From assembly GCF_014075995.1 (NCBI RefSeq), contig NZ_CP055153.1, forward strand, positions 5,890,001-5,954,000: a stretch of DNA of 64,000 bases. The letters run 5' to 3'. A model generated the notes under the pieces. That model was not told the origin of the DNA. It saw only the letters and a program-made list of their open reading frames with translations, and searched no databases. Origin of the DNA: Adhaeribacter radiodurans. GTDB taxonomy: Bacteria > Bacteroidota > Bacteroidia > Cytophagales > Hymenobacteraceae. The position numbers and the translations under genes were made by a program. Below are positions 44,291 to 53,035 of the stretch, in pieces. Within the stretch, counting starts at the first letter, position 1, and each line of letters starts with the position of its first letter.

Positions 44291-44375
44291 CTGAAATTTT
44301 TTCAGGAATTCTGCTGGAAAATTGGTCAGAAAACCTGTCAACTTTTCAGAATTTTTACTTGGCAAGTAGCTTGCT
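44291..44375 (+). promoter_or_regulatory. candidate sigma-54 (-24/-12) promoter with two 15-bp motifs upstream of hsp20
   Basis: TTGGCAAG (44359-44366), four bases, then TTGCT (44371-44375) matches the sigma-54 consensus YTGGCACG-N4-TTGCW with one mismatch; the GG-GC spacing is exactly 10 bases. Upstream are CTGAAATTTTTTCAG (44291-44305, a perfect palindrome) and CTGTCAACTTTTCAG (44335-44349), sharing CTGnnAnnnTTTCAG and 44 bases apart. Transcription would begin about 44385, leaving a ~50-base leader that ends in the AAAGGAGGAATTAAAAATG start region. Sigma-54 use here is inference; rpoN is not in the window. Confidence 0.45.
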
Positions 44376-44433
44376 TTTAATATGTTAACATTAAAAATCA
44401 GGTTTAATTATAAGATTAAAGGAGGAATTAAAA

Positions 44434-44889
44434 ATGGGAGCTTTAATGAAAAATGATCGAAGTTTATTTCCAGCCATCCCTTCTTTTTTTGATGACATGC
44501 TAACAAGGGATTGGTTTAACTGGCCGGTAAGCCAACATTCTAATAACTGGTCTGTTCCGGCTGTTAACGTAAAAGAAACCAACGATTCTTTTGAGCTGGA
44601 AGTAGCTGCCCCTGGCATGAACAAGCAAGATTTTAAAGTAGAGTTAGATAACAACTTGCTGGTGGTTTCGGCGCAGAAAGGAAATAACTACGAAGAACAA
44701 GACGAAAAAGGCAACTTTGCTCGTCGCGAATTTAATTATCAATCTTTCTCCCGCTCTTTCAACTTGCCCGAAAGACTAGTGAAAGGCGAAGAAATTTCAG
44801 CCAGATATCAGGATGGTATCTTGCATATTTCTGTTCCTAAAACAGATGAAGCCAAGGTGAAACCGGCTAAACAAATTGAAATTCACTAA
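44434..44889 (+). CDS. Hsp20/alpha-crystallin small heat-shock protein
   Basis: 151 residues. A variable N-terminus (LFPAIPSFFDDMLTRDWFNWP) precedes the alpha-crystallin domain (about 44-140): VPAVNVKETNDSFELEVAAPGMNKQDFKVELDNNLLVVSAQK, REFNYQSFSRSFNLPE, and ISARYQDGILHISVPK with the A-x-x-x-n-G-v-L motif. ATP-independent chaperone that holds unfolded proteins. Strong GGAGG ribosome-binding site eight bases before the ATG. A second hsp20 gene follows after a terminator. The upstream candidate sigma-54 promoter is unusual for a heat-shock gene. Confidence 0.95.
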   Translation: MGALMKNDRSLFPAIPSFFDDMLTRDWFNWPVSQHSNNWSVPAVNVKETNDSFELEVAAPGMNKQDFKVELDNNLLVVSAQKGNNYEEQDEKGNFARREFNYQSFSRSFNLPERLVKGEEISARYQDGILHISVPKTDEAKVKPAKQIEIH

Positions 44890-44892
44890 TTA

Positions 44893-44921
44893 AGAAGGCG
44901 GGCTTTCCGCCTTTTTTTGTT
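44893..44921 (+). terminator. Rho-independent terminator after the first hsp20
   Basis: AAGGCGG-GCTTT-CCGCCTT followed by TTTTT, six bases beyond the stop codon. Confidence 0.9.
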
Positions 44922-44972
44922 TTATAAAATGCTTAAGTTTTAATTGGTAACAAAATAAATAAAGGTATTGCC

Positions 44973-45455
44973 ATGAAGCCGACTTTGTTTAATAATCAAA
45001 TAACGCTGCCCTGGATTTCCGATCCGCTGGATTATTTAATTGACCGACCAATAGAAAACTTACCGGGAAGTAGCCCTTATTTACCCGATAATAATTTTCG
45101 GCAAACCCCAGATAGCTATATTCTGGAAGTTGCGGTTCCGGGCATGAGTCGAAAACAACTTAAATTAGAAGTAGAGAACCAGGTACTTACCATTCGGGGC
45201 AAGAAAAAACATAAAACAAATAGCGGGTGGTTTACTAAAAAAACTACTTACCGAAGCACTCACTTTTATAAGACCTATGTACTACCCGATGATGCAGATA
45301 CCGACAGCATTTGGGCAAAATGCACGAGCGGATTATTAAAAATTACTATTCCTAAAGTAAAAAGTAAAAGCACTAAAAAGATTATTCCGGTAAATGGTAC
45401 AACTGAACCGGTCCGAAATAAATGGCAAAAAGTAAGGGGTTCGTTAAAGATTTAG
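44973..45455 (+). CDS. second Hsp20/alpha-crystallin protein
   Basis: 160 residues. The alpha-crystallin domain starts about residue 45: RQTPDSYILEVAVPGMSRKQLKLEVENQVLTIRGKK, then a Lys-rich insert (HKTNSGWFTKKTTYRSTHFYKTYVLPDDADTDS) and the closing WAKCTSGLLKITIPKVK, with the GLL version of the G-x-L motif. A Lys/Arg-rich C-terminal tail follows. Less similar to the first copy than a recent duplication would be. Behind a terminator, so it probably has its own promoter; none was recognised in the 83-base gap. Confidence 0.92.
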   Translation: MKPTLFNNQITLPWISDPLDYLIDRPIENLPGSSPYLPDNNFRQTPDSYILEVAVPGMSRKQLKLEVENQVLTIRGKKKHKTNSGWFTKKTTYRSTHFYKTYVLPDDADTDSIWAKCTSGLLKITIPKVKSKSTKKIIPVNGTTEPVRNKWQKVRGSLKI

Positions 45456-45531
45456 GGGCTAAAATCCGTACTAAATGGAGTTTACCTTTTAAGCAGAAAG
45501 TCCGGTAAATTCACGTAAGACATTAGTATAC

Positions 45532-45585
45532 AAAACGGTTTCGTGAGAGTAAAACTAAATACTTTTGCTAAACCGTTTTTCTTTT
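45532..45585 (+). terminator. probable terminator after the second hsp20
   Basis: AAAACGGTTT pairs with AAACCGTTTT around a 22-base loop that has some internal pairing, followed by TCTTTTTG. The remainder of the 466-base gap 45456-45921 is AT-rich and shows no gene. Confidence 0.75.
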
Positions 45586-45921
45586 TGCTTTATGTACCAA
45601 GCTCAATCCTTCCGCTTAATTTTCATTTAATATCTGACAGAGTAAATTTTGCTACTTTTTCCGGATAAAATTCTGTTAAATTATATTTACAAGGCAAGTA
45701 AATAAACTATACCATTTAAGGCAATTATCTCTACTTTTTAGTAAATAATTTCCTAATTGGTTTAAATTAGATGCTATCTGAGTAAAATATTGTATAATTC
45801 TTAAAAAATAAGCGTATATAGTAGTAGTAAATATTTATTTAAGCGATATTTAACCAGTCACTGCGCGTGGTATATTGTACGTAGAAAAGTTTTATTTTCT
45901 TCTAGCTTAAACTATTCCGTT

Positions 45922-46221
45922 ATGAGTTCTAATACTTTAGTTAACCCCGTTTTGGATAAGATGCAACAGCTCACTTACTCCGACGACAGTATTTATGAGT
46001 TCTTTAGTTTAGCCAATAAAGCTTATCTGCTGATTTATACGCAGGGAATTGACGGAAAACAAGCATACTTAGACAAACTAAAGCTGGTAATAGAAAGGCA
46101 GATCCGGCCTTTGTTAGAAGAAGATTTAACGAGAAAAGAAAAGCAGGATTTGTTTAAAACGGCTAAAACCAATTTCGAAGCCCAGTTAAAAGCTTACTCT
46201 AAATATAAGAAATCTTCGTAA
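45922..46221 (+). CDS. hypothetical protein, 99 aa
   Basis: No family recognised. Predicted mostly alpha-helical and highly charged: MQQLTYSDDSIYEFFSLANKAYLLIYTQ, LDKLKLVIERQIRPLLEEDLTRKEKQDLFKTAKTNF and AQLKAYSKYKKSS. No signal peptide, membrane helix or cysteine. Cytoplasmic helical bundle likely. Isolated between the hsp20 genes and a RAYT gene. The ATG at 45922 has no evident ribosome-binding site. Confidence 0.5.
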   Translation: MSSNTLVNPVLDKMQQLTYSDDSIYEFFSLANKAYLLIYTQGIDGKQAYLDKLKLVIERQIRPLLEEDLTRKEKQDLFKTAKTNFEAQLKAYSKYKKSS

Positions 46222-46382
46222 ACCTTTTACTTGAGCAAGTGCAAGTGCTGATTGGATTACAATTCAGGAAAGTATAACAGTTTGTCTATTGCTTTAGAAG
46301 TTAAATAAGCTACCAATTATGCTATTACCAGCAACTTGTAGTTACTATTATAGAGTAAAACTATTTTATTATTAATTGCTTT

Positions 46383-46913
46383 TTACACCGGAAGCACTGT
46401 TAATGGACTTAAGGGATTAGCGCTGCTGAAAGTAAAAGCTTGTGGTTCATTCACCAATCCTGCTATTACTGGATTCTGGTGAATATAATTTACTTTTTGC
46501 TCGACCAGCTTATTATTTACTAAATCTATTGGGTGGTTGTGGTGTTGCCAAAACTGAAACTCGATGTTGTGGTTGTTTTTGCGGGCAAAATGCCGGAATA
46601 AAAAGAGCAGCCAATCTTTGCGGCTTTCCTGCGGATTATCTTGGATTTGCTGGAGCAATTGTTTAGCGGTATAACTTTTAAAATCCTGCAGAATATCACT
46701 AAGCGTACCCGTTTCGGCAGCAGCGATTAAATGCACATGGCTGCTCATGATGCAATAAGCATAGAGCTGCAAGCCTTTCTTTTCCTGACAGTATTTTAAA
46801 TTCTGCACCAACGTATCGCAGTACTCGCTTCGGGTAAACACATCTATCCAGCCCACTACGGTAAGCGTTACAAAAAACAACCCGCCTTCGTACGTTTTAT
46901 AAGCCCGCGACAT
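46383..46913 (-). CDS. REP-associated tyrosine transposase (RAYT, Y1_Tnp)
   Basis: 176 residues of the HUH nuclease (Y1 transposase) superfamily. FFVTLTVVGWIDVFTR, the metal-binding SSHVHLIAAAE (HuH motif, His residues about 59 and 61) and the helix DILQDFKSYTAKQL with the candidate catalytic Tyr (about 86) are present. The extended C-terminal part with FWQHHNHPIDLVNNKLVEQKVNYIHQNPV is diagnostic of REP-associated transposases rather than IS200/IS605. RAYTs act on nearby REP sequences and are usually single-copy. Here an inverted REP pair begins about 95 bases upstream of its start (47007-47154). Confidence 0.92.
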   Translation of the reverse strand: MSRAYKTYEGGLFFVTLTVVGWIDVFTRSEYCDTLVQNLKYCQEKKGLQLYAYCIMSSHVHLIAAAETGTLSDILQDFKSYTAKQLLQQIQDNPQESRKDWLLFLFRHFARKNNHNIEFQFWQHHNHPIDLVNNKLVEQKVNYIHQNPVIAGLVNEPQAFTFSSANPLSPLTVLPV

Positions 46914-47006
46914 ATCCCGACTTATACGGGCTTAACACACCTGATGGTATATTTTACTGGCAAGTATTAGATAGCTAAAAACAAAAAATTTTAAATTTTA
47001 AAAATA

Positions 47007-47154
47007 TCGCGAGCGTCTACGCTCGTGATGCCCATCGTCCGGCCTCTGGCCGGTAGAAATTTGTTGCTGATTTGCTTTTAGGAAAGGTCGATCGGTTAGC
47101 CCGGCCAGAGGCCTACCAAATAGTTAGACACGAGCGAGGACGCTCGCGCCATGG
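47007..47154. repeat. inverted REP pair (BIME-like) beside the RAYT gene
   Basis: Each half has two small hairpins. Left half (47009-47055): CGAGCG-TCTA-CGCTCG and CCGGCC-TCT-GGCCGG. Right half (about 47097-47152), in inverted order: GGCC-AGA-GGCC and CGAGCG-AGGA-CGCTCG. About 40 bases separate the halves. This is the usual substrate arrangement of a RAYT. It directly precedes the stop of the KAP NTPase gene. Confidence 0.85.
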
Positions 47155-47159
47155 TGATA

Positions 47160-48668
47160 TCATTTTAAATAATTAATTTCTCTTAATAATTGAAAAGATT
47201 GATAGATAATTTCATACAAATAAATATTAGGATCTATTCTACTTTCTTCATTATCTGAAATTATCGTTGCATAGTATTGATTCCTTCTATCGCCATACTT
47301 TATAAGGTTATATTTTATAACTTCATGAGCATTAAATGCTAATTTATATTGTAAAGTTGGTGATTCAACATTTATATTAGTATGTATTATGAATTTATGA
47401 TTTTGATGATCTAATAAAGTTATAAAATGACCTGCTAAGGTTTCTTCAGAAACTTCTGAGCCTGAATAATTTACATTTCTACTTTTACCAAAACGAATTA
47501 ATCTTTGTAATGCCTTATCTAATGATTCAATACTTCCAAATAGCCAAACTAAAATTTCGAAAGCAATAGTGACTGGCACATGGATGTTATATATATGTTT
47601 AGGATTTCTTAATTTCAACTCTTTTTCAGAAAAATTAAACTTATTACCATAAGCTGACTTTATTCTTCGAATATTAAGCGAACCACTTAGTATACACTCT
47701 TTTAATAAAAAAAATAGCAGACTATCATCGTCATCATATTTAAATAAGTGCTCTTTAAAAAACTCTTTATACTTCCCGAAATCTATGCTCTCTAAAATTC
47801 TATTTGTAGCTGTAGCAATTTCTTCATCATTATTAAAATAGTAAATTTCTGTACTAAAAAACTTATCTATATAACCTGTAAAGTCAACATTAGCACCATA
47901 ACGAGTAGTAAATAAGTTTCTAATATTGTCAATATCACAAACAAAAATTACCTTATCAAATCCAAACTTATTTACCGTAGACTTATGATAATCTAAATGA
48001 GCACTAAATATATTAAATAGTCTAAATGTATGCTCTGGGTCAATCCTATCTAAATCATCAATTATTAAAACCTTAAGTTTAGATTTTTTATTATCTTTAT
48101 TAGATAGGGTATCTAAGCTTTTCTCAATAAATGAAGTGATAAAATCTGATTCAAATAAGAAATTCTTATCAATTTCTTTTACAAATTCTTCTAATCTAAA
48201 ATTTAAGTTTACGTCTTTCCGTATTTTTTCGATTTCACTAAAATTTGGCAACAGTTTCTTGATAAATACTGAAAGTGGGGATAAATCTGGTGCTTCTTTA
48301 TTTAAAAGAGGAATCAATGGAAGAAAAGATTCCAGCAAATCTGGGGCTTTATCTTCAAGTAAAACTCCATAAGCAGTACTTCTATCAACACTTTCAACAA
48401 CTAACTGTAAATCGTGAGTAAATATTAACTCATATAAAATGTCGTATTTTATCAATCTGAAAATATCTTCATTATTTGAAATAGAATAATTGATAGGTTT
48501 TAAATTAATAGCTACATAATCTTCTCTCTCAGCATCAAAATATTTTTCTAAAAAATAACTTTTTCCTATACCAAAAATTCCAGAAAAGATGATTCTCTCA
48601 TTTCTAAAATTATCTAAATGCTGTTTAAATAGTACAGATTGGCTGTTTATTGGAATATCTAAATACAT
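47160..48668 (-). CDS. KAP-family P-loop NTPase, orphan, AT-rich
   Basis: 502 residues without membrane segments. Walker A is GIFGIGKSYF (about residues 31-41), Walker B VLIIDDLDRID (about 200) as in KAP NTPases (LDRID), plus VIFVCDID a little further on. The remaining C-terminal half is helical and unassigned. KAP NTPases include the phage T7-exclusion protein PifA and several predicted defence and membrane-associated proteins. The DNA is clearly richer in A/T than neighbouring genes (sampled lines about 25-32% G+C, against about 40% in nrdA), pointing to transfer. It stands alone between the nrdA terminator and a REP pair. Defence is a guess. Confidence 0.75.
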   Translation of the reverse strand: MYLDIPINSQSVLFKQHLDNFRNERIIFSGIFGIGKSYFLEKYFDAEREDYVAINLKPINYSISNNEDIFRLIKYDILYELIFTHDLQLVVESVDRSTAYGVLLEDKAPDLLESFLPLIPLLNKEAPDLSPLSVFIKKLLPNFSEIEKIRKDVNLNFRLEEFVKEIDKNFLFESDFITSFIEKSLDTLSNKDNKKSKLKVLIIDDLDRIDPEHTFRLFNIFSAHLDYHKSTVNKFGFDKVIFVCDIDNIRNLFTTRYGANVDFTGYIDKFFSTEIYYFNNDEEIATATNRILESIDFGKYKEFFKEHLFKYDDDDSLLFFLLKECILSGSLNIRRIKSAYGNKFNFSEKELKLRNPKHIYNIHVPVTIAFEILVWLFGSIESLDKALQRLIRFGKSRNVNYSGSEVSEETLAGHFITLLDHQNHKFIIHTNINVESPTLQYKLAFNAHEVIKYNLIKYGDRRNQYYATIISDNEESRIDPNIYLYEIIYQSFQLLREINYLK

Positions 48669-48679
48669 AGCAATAGGTT

Positions 48680-48713
48680 AAAAAAAGAGGTCACTATAAA
48701 TTAGTGACCTCTT
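48680..48713 (-). terminator. Rho-independent terminator after nrdA
   Basis: On the minus strand AAGAGGTCACTA-ATTTA-TAGTGACCTCTT is followed by a run of T. About 30 bases beyond the nrdA stop and a few bases before the start of the KAP gene. Confidence 0.92.
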
Positions 48714-48743
48714 AAAATTAGAATCAATTTTAAATTTTACTAT

Positions 48744-51122
48744 TTAGCTACCACATGCCTCGCATGCGTCTGGATTATCCAGGGAGCAGGCCATGTCGCT
48801 TTGATTCTGGTTGGCGACGTTCATCGGTTCCAGGGTTTCGGCGGCTTGTTTTTCTACCGTGAACTTAATCGCGTCGGCGGCGGCTTTGGTGCGCAGGTAA
48901 TACATACCGGTTTTCAGGCCGCGTTTCCAGGCGTGAAAGTGCATCGAAGTCAGTTTACCGAAGTTCGGGTTTTGTACGTGCAGGTTCAAGCTCTGGCTTT
49001 GGCAGATGTATGCTCCACGGTCGGCGCTCAAATCAATAATGGTTTTCTGCTTAATTTCCCAAACGGTTTTGTACAGGTCTTTAATGTTCTGCGGAATGTT
49101 CGGGATATTTTGAATAGAACCGTTGGCCGAGATAATTTGGTTCTTCATGCTGTCGTTCCAGATACCCAAGCCAATTAAATCTTTCAGTAAGTGCTTGTTC
49201 ACCACCATAAACTCGCCGCTGAGTACGCGGCGTACGTAAATATTAGAAGTATACGGCTCAAAGCTTTCGTTATTACCTAATATCTGCGCGGTAGAGGCAG
49301 TTGGCATTGGCGCTACCAGTAACGAGTTACGCACACCGTGTTCTACTACTTCGTTACGTAAAGATTCCCAATCCCAACGCTTCGACTCCGGCGTAACGCC
49401 CCACATATCAAACTGGAAGATACCGCGGGAAATAGGCGAACCTTCAAAAGTAGAGTACGGACCATCTTTTTTCGCCAAATCTTTCGAAGCCGTCATGGCT
49501 GCAAAGTAAATGGTTTCAAAAATGTCTTTGTTCAACTGGGCGGCTTCTTCGCTTTCAAACGGCATGCGCAAGGCAATAAACGTATCGGCTAAGCCCTGAA
49601 TACCCAAGCCAATTGGCCGGTGGCGCATGTTCGATTTTTCCGCTTCCGGAACCGGGTAATAGTTAATATCAATTACCTTGTTCAGGTTTTTAGTAACGTG
49701 GTAGGTTACCTCGTATAATTTCTGGTGGTCAAATACCTTGTGGCCGTTCTCGTCTTTTACGTAGCGCGGCAAGGCTAAAGATGCCAGGTTACACACGGCA
49801 ATTTCGTCGGGCGCAGTATACTCAATAATCTCGGTACATAAGTTACTTGACTTAATAGTACCTAAGTTCTGCTGGTTCGATTTGCTGTTCGCGTGGTCTT
49901 TAAACAACATGTACGGCGTACCGGTTTCGGTTTGGCTTTCCAGAATAGCAAACCACAGTTCCTGTGCTTTAATGGTTTTGCGGGCACGGCCTTCTTTCTC
50001 GTATTTTTCGTACAAACGCTCAAAGTCTTTGCCGTAGCAATCAGGCAGGCCAGGGGCTTCGTTCGGGCAGAACAAGCTCCAGTCGCCGTTGCTTTCTACG
50101 CGCTTCATAAACAAATCCGGAATCCAGAGAGCGTAGAACAAATCGCGGGCGCGCATTTCTTCTTTCCCGTGGTTCTTACGCAATTCTAAAAACTCGAATA
50201 CATCTGCATGCCACGGCTCCAGATAAATCGCGAAAGCACCTTTCCGCTTGCCTCCACCTTGGTCTACGTAACGGGCCGTATCGTTAAATACTTTCAGCAT
50301 TGGTACTAAACCATTAGAAGTACCATTGGTGCCTTTAATATAAGAGCCCGTTGCCCGGATGCTGTGCGCGCTTAAACCAATACCACCGGCACTCTGCGAA
50401 ATCATGGCGCAGTTTTTCAGGGTATCGTAAATTCCGGCAATGCTGTCTTCTTTCATGGTAAGCAAGAAGCAGCTCGATAACTGAGGTTTGGGTGAACCGG
50501 CATTAAATAAAGTAGGCGTAGCGTGGGTAAACCATTTCTCCGACATCAGGGTGTACGTTTCCAAGGCCGAATCAATGTCGTTTTTGTGAATACCAATAGC
50601 TACCCGCATGAGCATGTGCTGCGGACGTTCTACAATTTTGCCATCGATGCGCAGTAAGTACGAACGCTCCAGGGTTTTGTAGCCGAAGTAATCGTAATTG
50701 TAGTCGCGGTCGTAGATAATGCTGGAGTCGAGCAAAGCAGCATTTTTCCGGATAATTTCGTACACATCTTTCGCAATTAAAGACGCGTTTTCACCGGTTT
50801 TAGGGTCTTCGTAGGTATACAGCCGCTTCATGGTGCTGCTGAACGACTTAGCTGTAACCTTATGCAAGTTTGAGATCGCAATCCGGGCCGCCAGAATGGC
50901 ATAATCCGGGTGCTTGGTGGTGAGCGATGCCGAAATTTCTGCGGCCAGGTTATCGAGTTCTACGGTGGTTACACCATCGTAAATGCCATCAATTACCTTT
51001 TTAGCCACCTCAATCGGCGATACATAAATCATGTTCAGGCCGTAGCAGAGTTTCTCTATTCGGGCCGTAATTTTGTCGAACTTGACGGACTCGCGCCGGC
51101 CGTCTCTTTTTATAACTAACAT
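48744..51122 (-). CDS. nrdA: ribonucleoside-diphosphate reductase alpha subunit (class Ia)
   Basis: 792 residues. N-terminal ATP cone ([26 protein letters not shown]) for allosteric control, then the 10-stranded reductase barrel: [23 protein letters not shown] (active-site Cys in SSCFL), [43 protein letters not shown] (catalytic Cys/Glu, N-x-C-x-E), and the C-terminal redox pair CEACGS. Converts ribonucleoside diphosphates to deoxy forms together with NrdB. Upstream by 190 bases, in the same direction, is nrdB, an unusual order (B before A) but common in Bacteroidetes. Confidence 0.97.
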   Translation of the reverse strand: MLVIKRDGRRESVKFDKITARIEKLCYGLNMIYVSPIEVAKKVIDGIYDGVTTVELDNLAAEISASLTTKHPDYAILAARIAISNLHKVTAKSFSSTMKRLYTYEDPKTGENASLIAKDVYEIIRKNAALLDSSIIYDRDYNYDYFGYKTLERSYLLRIDGKIVERPQHMLMRVAIGIHKNDIDSALETYTLMSEKWFTHATPTLFNAGSPKPQLSSCFLLTMKEDSIAGIYDTLKNCAMISQSAGGIGLSAHSIRATGSYIKGTNGTSNGLVPMLKVFNDTARYVDQGGGKRKGAFAIYLEPWHADVFEFLELRKNHGKEEMRARDLFYALWIPDLFMKRVESNGDWSLFCPNEAPGLPDCYGKDFERLYEKYEKEGRARKTIKAQELWFAILESQTETGTPYMLFKDHANSKSNQQNLGTIKSSNLCTEIIEYTAPDEIAVCNLASLALPRYVKDENGHKVFDHQKLYEVTYHVTKNLNKVIDINYYPVPEAEKSNMRHRPIGLGIQGLADTFIALRMPFESEEAAQLNKDIFETIYFAAMTASKDLAKKDGPYSTFEGSPISRGIFQFDMWGVTPESKRWDWESLRNEVVEHGVRNSLLVAPMPTASTAQILGNNESFEPYTSNIYVRRVLSGEFMVVNKHLLKDLIGLGIWNDSMKNQIISANGSIQNIPNIPQNIKDLYKTVWEIKQKTIIDLSADRGAYICQSQSLNLHVQNPNFGKLTSMHFHAWKRGLKTGMYYLRTKAAADAIKFTVEKQAAETLEPMNVANQNQSDMACSLDNPDACEACGS

Positions 51123-51311
51123 AGTCTGTAAAAATATAGATTAAAGGGTTCCGGCCAGGCGCAGAACGCCCGGTAAAAGCCTGATTGCGGAAAGCCCCTT
51201 CAGGCGAGGATTTAGTAAAAAATTTTTGATTTTTAAGGGAGACGAAGAGGCCGGAAAGTTTCGAGATGTTATTCGCTATTTTTTCCGGTTGCCCCATTCG
51301 TTATGTTTTGA

Positions 51312-52271
51312 TTAAAAATCTTCGTCGAGCGAGAACGCATTATCCGTCCGCTCACTCATTACCCCCGATTTCTGGTATTCGGCAACGCGTTTTTCGAAGA
51401 AGTTTGTTTTTCCCTGTAACGAAATCATTTCCATGAAATCGAAAGGATTAGTGGCATTATAAATTTTAGAACAGCCCAACGCCACCAGCAGCCGGTCGGC
51501 TACAAATTCGATGTACTGGCTCATCAGTTTGGCGTTCATTCCTATCAGGGCTACGGGTAGCGCGTCGGTTACAAATTCTTGTTCAATAGAAACCGCGTCG
51601 CGAATGATGGTTTGTACGCGTTCTTCGGGTAGCGGGTTTTCCAACATCGAGTACAGCAAGCAGGCAAAATCACAGTGGAGTCCTTCGTCACGGGAAATCA
51701 ACTCATTCGAAAACGTTAAACCTGGCATCAGGCCACGCTTTTTGAGCCAGAAGATAGAGCAAAACGAGCCGGAGAAAAAGATACCTTCTACGGCAGCAAA
51801 CGCGATTAAACGCTCGGTAAAGTTTTCGGAATTAATCCATTTTAAAGCCCACTCGCCTTTTTTCTTCACGCAATCTACGGTTTCGAGCGCGTTAAATAAG
51901 TGGTCTTTTTCTTCCGGATTCTTTATATAAGTGTCAATCAGCAGGGAATAAGTTTCGGAGTGAATGTTTTCCATCATAATCTGGAAACCATAAAAACAGC
52001 GGGCTTCGGGCATTTGCACTTCCTGCATGAAATTTATAGCCAGGTTTTCGTTCACGATACCATCGGAGGCCGCAAAGAAGGCTAAAACGTGCGAAATAAA
52101 GTGCCGTTCGCCATCATTCAGACGTTCCCAGTCTTTATTATCCGCCGATAAGTCAATCTCTTCGGCCGTCCAGAAACTGGCTTCGGCTTTCTTGTACATT
52201 TGCCAAATGGCGTCGTTCTGAATTGGGAATAGAACGAATCTATTCGGGTTCTCTTGCAATATAGGCTCCAT
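51312..52271 (-). CDS. nrdB: ribonucleoside-diphosphate reductase beta subunit (class Ia)
   Basis: 319 residues. Di-iron/tyrosyl-radical subunit. Iron ligands and radical Tyr are visible in [12 protein letters not shown] (Glu, His three positions on, Tyr four after that, as in E115-H118-Y122 of E. coli), with [12 protein letters not shown] and [12 protein letters not shown] (Glu/His ligands) further on. The C-terminal tail [13 protein letters not shown] is the piece that binds NrdA. Iron-only class Ia type because the Tyr is present. Transcribed with nrdA; possible regulatory sites (DnaA boxes) lie 150-220 bases upstream of its start. Confidence 0.97.
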   Translation of the reverse strand: MEPILQENPNRFVLFPIQNDAIWQMYKKAEASFWTAEEIDLSADNKDWERLNDGERHFISHVLAFFAASDGIVNENLAINFMQEVQMPEARCFYGFQIMMENIHSETYSLLIDTYIKNPEEKDHLFNALETVDCVKKKGEWALKWINSENFTERLIAFAAVEGIFFSGSFCSIFWLKKRGLMPGLTFSNELISRDEGLHCDFACLLYSMLENPLPEERVQTIIRDAVSIEQEFVTDALPVALIGMNAKLMSQYIEFVADRLLVALGCSKIYNATNPFDFMEMISLQGKTNFFEKRVAEYQKSGVMSERTDNAFSLDEDF

Positions 52272-52427
52272 AGATACTAATTAAAGGTAAACGAAATAGG
52301 TACTTTCTAAATCACTCTGATTACCAGCGGGATAACCGGTTTGTACTTTCCGCTGCGCGTTTCTAAAGGTGAATCTGATTCAAATATACGGAAGAACCCC
52401 TCTTTCATTCCCCAAAAGATCATTTAT

Positions 52428-52492
52428 TTCTCCACTATTTCTCCACAGATATTCACACTTAGAATGTGTATAAATAAACCAATTTATGCACA
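52428..52492. promoter_or_regulatory. DnaA-box cluster upstream of nrdB
   Basis: Exact TTATNCACA matches: TTATGCACA at 52484-52492 and, on the minus strand, TTATACACA at 52465-52473. Near-matches TTCTCCACT (52428-52436) and TTCTCCACA (52439-52447) lie next to them. In E. coli, DnaA regulates the nrdAB promoter through such sites. A partial palindrome ACACTTAGAATGTGT (52455-52469) overlaps, somewhat like an NrdR box but one base short. It lies 150-220 bases upstream of the nrdB ATG and also upstream of the divergent rplU promoter. Confidence 0.5.
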
Positions 52493-52585
52493 GTAAGTTT
52501 TTTAATACAAGCTGAAAGCAGGTTAAGATACTGTAAATGAGTGAAGTAAATATTGGATTTATAAGTTAAATTAAAATAAAGCTTA

Positions 52586-52617
52586 TTTGGTAATTACGGC
52601 AACAAATATTACCTTTG
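52586..52617 (+). promoter_or_regulatory. rplU-rpmA promoter (Bacteroidetes type)
   Basis: TTTG (52586-52589), 20 bases, TACCTTTG (52610-52617): an exact match to the Bacteroidetes -33/-7 consensus. The transcript would begin about 52624, giving a ~27-base leader to the ATG at 52651. The TTG in the -7 box (52615) is the start of the longest ORF and is clearly not the real start. Confidence 0.8.
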
Positions 52618-52650
52618 CCCCCTAATTATAAAACCAAAAAAGTAAGCTTC

Positions 52651-52959
52651 ATGTACGCAATAGTTGATATCGCAGGTCGTCAGACCAAGGTAGAAGGTGG
52701 CAAGTTCATCTATACCAACAAGCTTTCCGGCAATGAGGGTGACGCCGTAGAGTTCGCCAATGTATTATTAACCGACGACAACGGCACTCTTAATGTAGGA
52801 GCACCGTTTGTGGAAAACATTAAAGTTACCGGTAAAATACTTGGCCATGTTAAAGGAGATAAAGTAATTATCTTCAAGAAAAAACGCCGTAAAGGTTACA
52901 AAAAGAAAAACGGTCACCGCCAGGATTATACCAAAGTATTAATCGAGAGCATTGCTTAA
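52651..52959 (+). CDS. rplU: 50S ribosomal protein L21
   Basis: 102 residues starting MYAIVDIAGRQTKVEGGKF; the family pattern YAIVxxGGKQYxVxxGxxxxVE is recognisable (AG replaces GG), with FKKKRRKGYKKKNGHRQDYTKVLIESI as the C-terminal rRNA-binding part. The ATG is supported by the upstream promoter box. Followed after 76 bases by rpmA, the usual operon. Confidence 0.97.
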   Translation: MYAIVDIAGRQTKVEGGKFIYTNKLSGNEGDAVEFANVLLTDDNGTLNVGAPFVENIKVTGKILGHVKGDKVIIFKKKRRKGYKKKNGHRQDYTKVLIESIA

Positions 52960-53035
52960 TTAGAAAGAGCAAGTATTTTAAAGGTAATTTAAATTAGTAA
53001 AACTTTCGGGTTCCCGAATTAAAAGATAAAAGAAA

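Noticed and set aside
44973-45455. Second hsp20 as a degenerate duplicate
   Set aside because: Frame, domain and terminal G-L motif are intact; it is a real second gene.
46383-46913. RAYT gene as an autonomous IS200/IS605 element
   Set aside because: No TnpB and no IS200-type left/right ends next to it; REPs and C-terminal extension point to RAYT.
48744-51122. nrdA as containing an intein or inserted element
   Set aside because: The alpha subunit reads as one uninterrupted frame of normal length.
51123-51311. GC-rich hairpins between nrdB and nrdA as a riboswitch
   Set aside because: Some short complementary stretches, but no known class (for example AdoCbl or preQ1) features and no conserved core recognised.
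52381-52617. DnaA-box cluster as a replication origin
   Set aside because: Only two exact boxes, no AT-rich unwinding region or dnaA/dnaN neighbours; regulatory role for nrdB is more likely.
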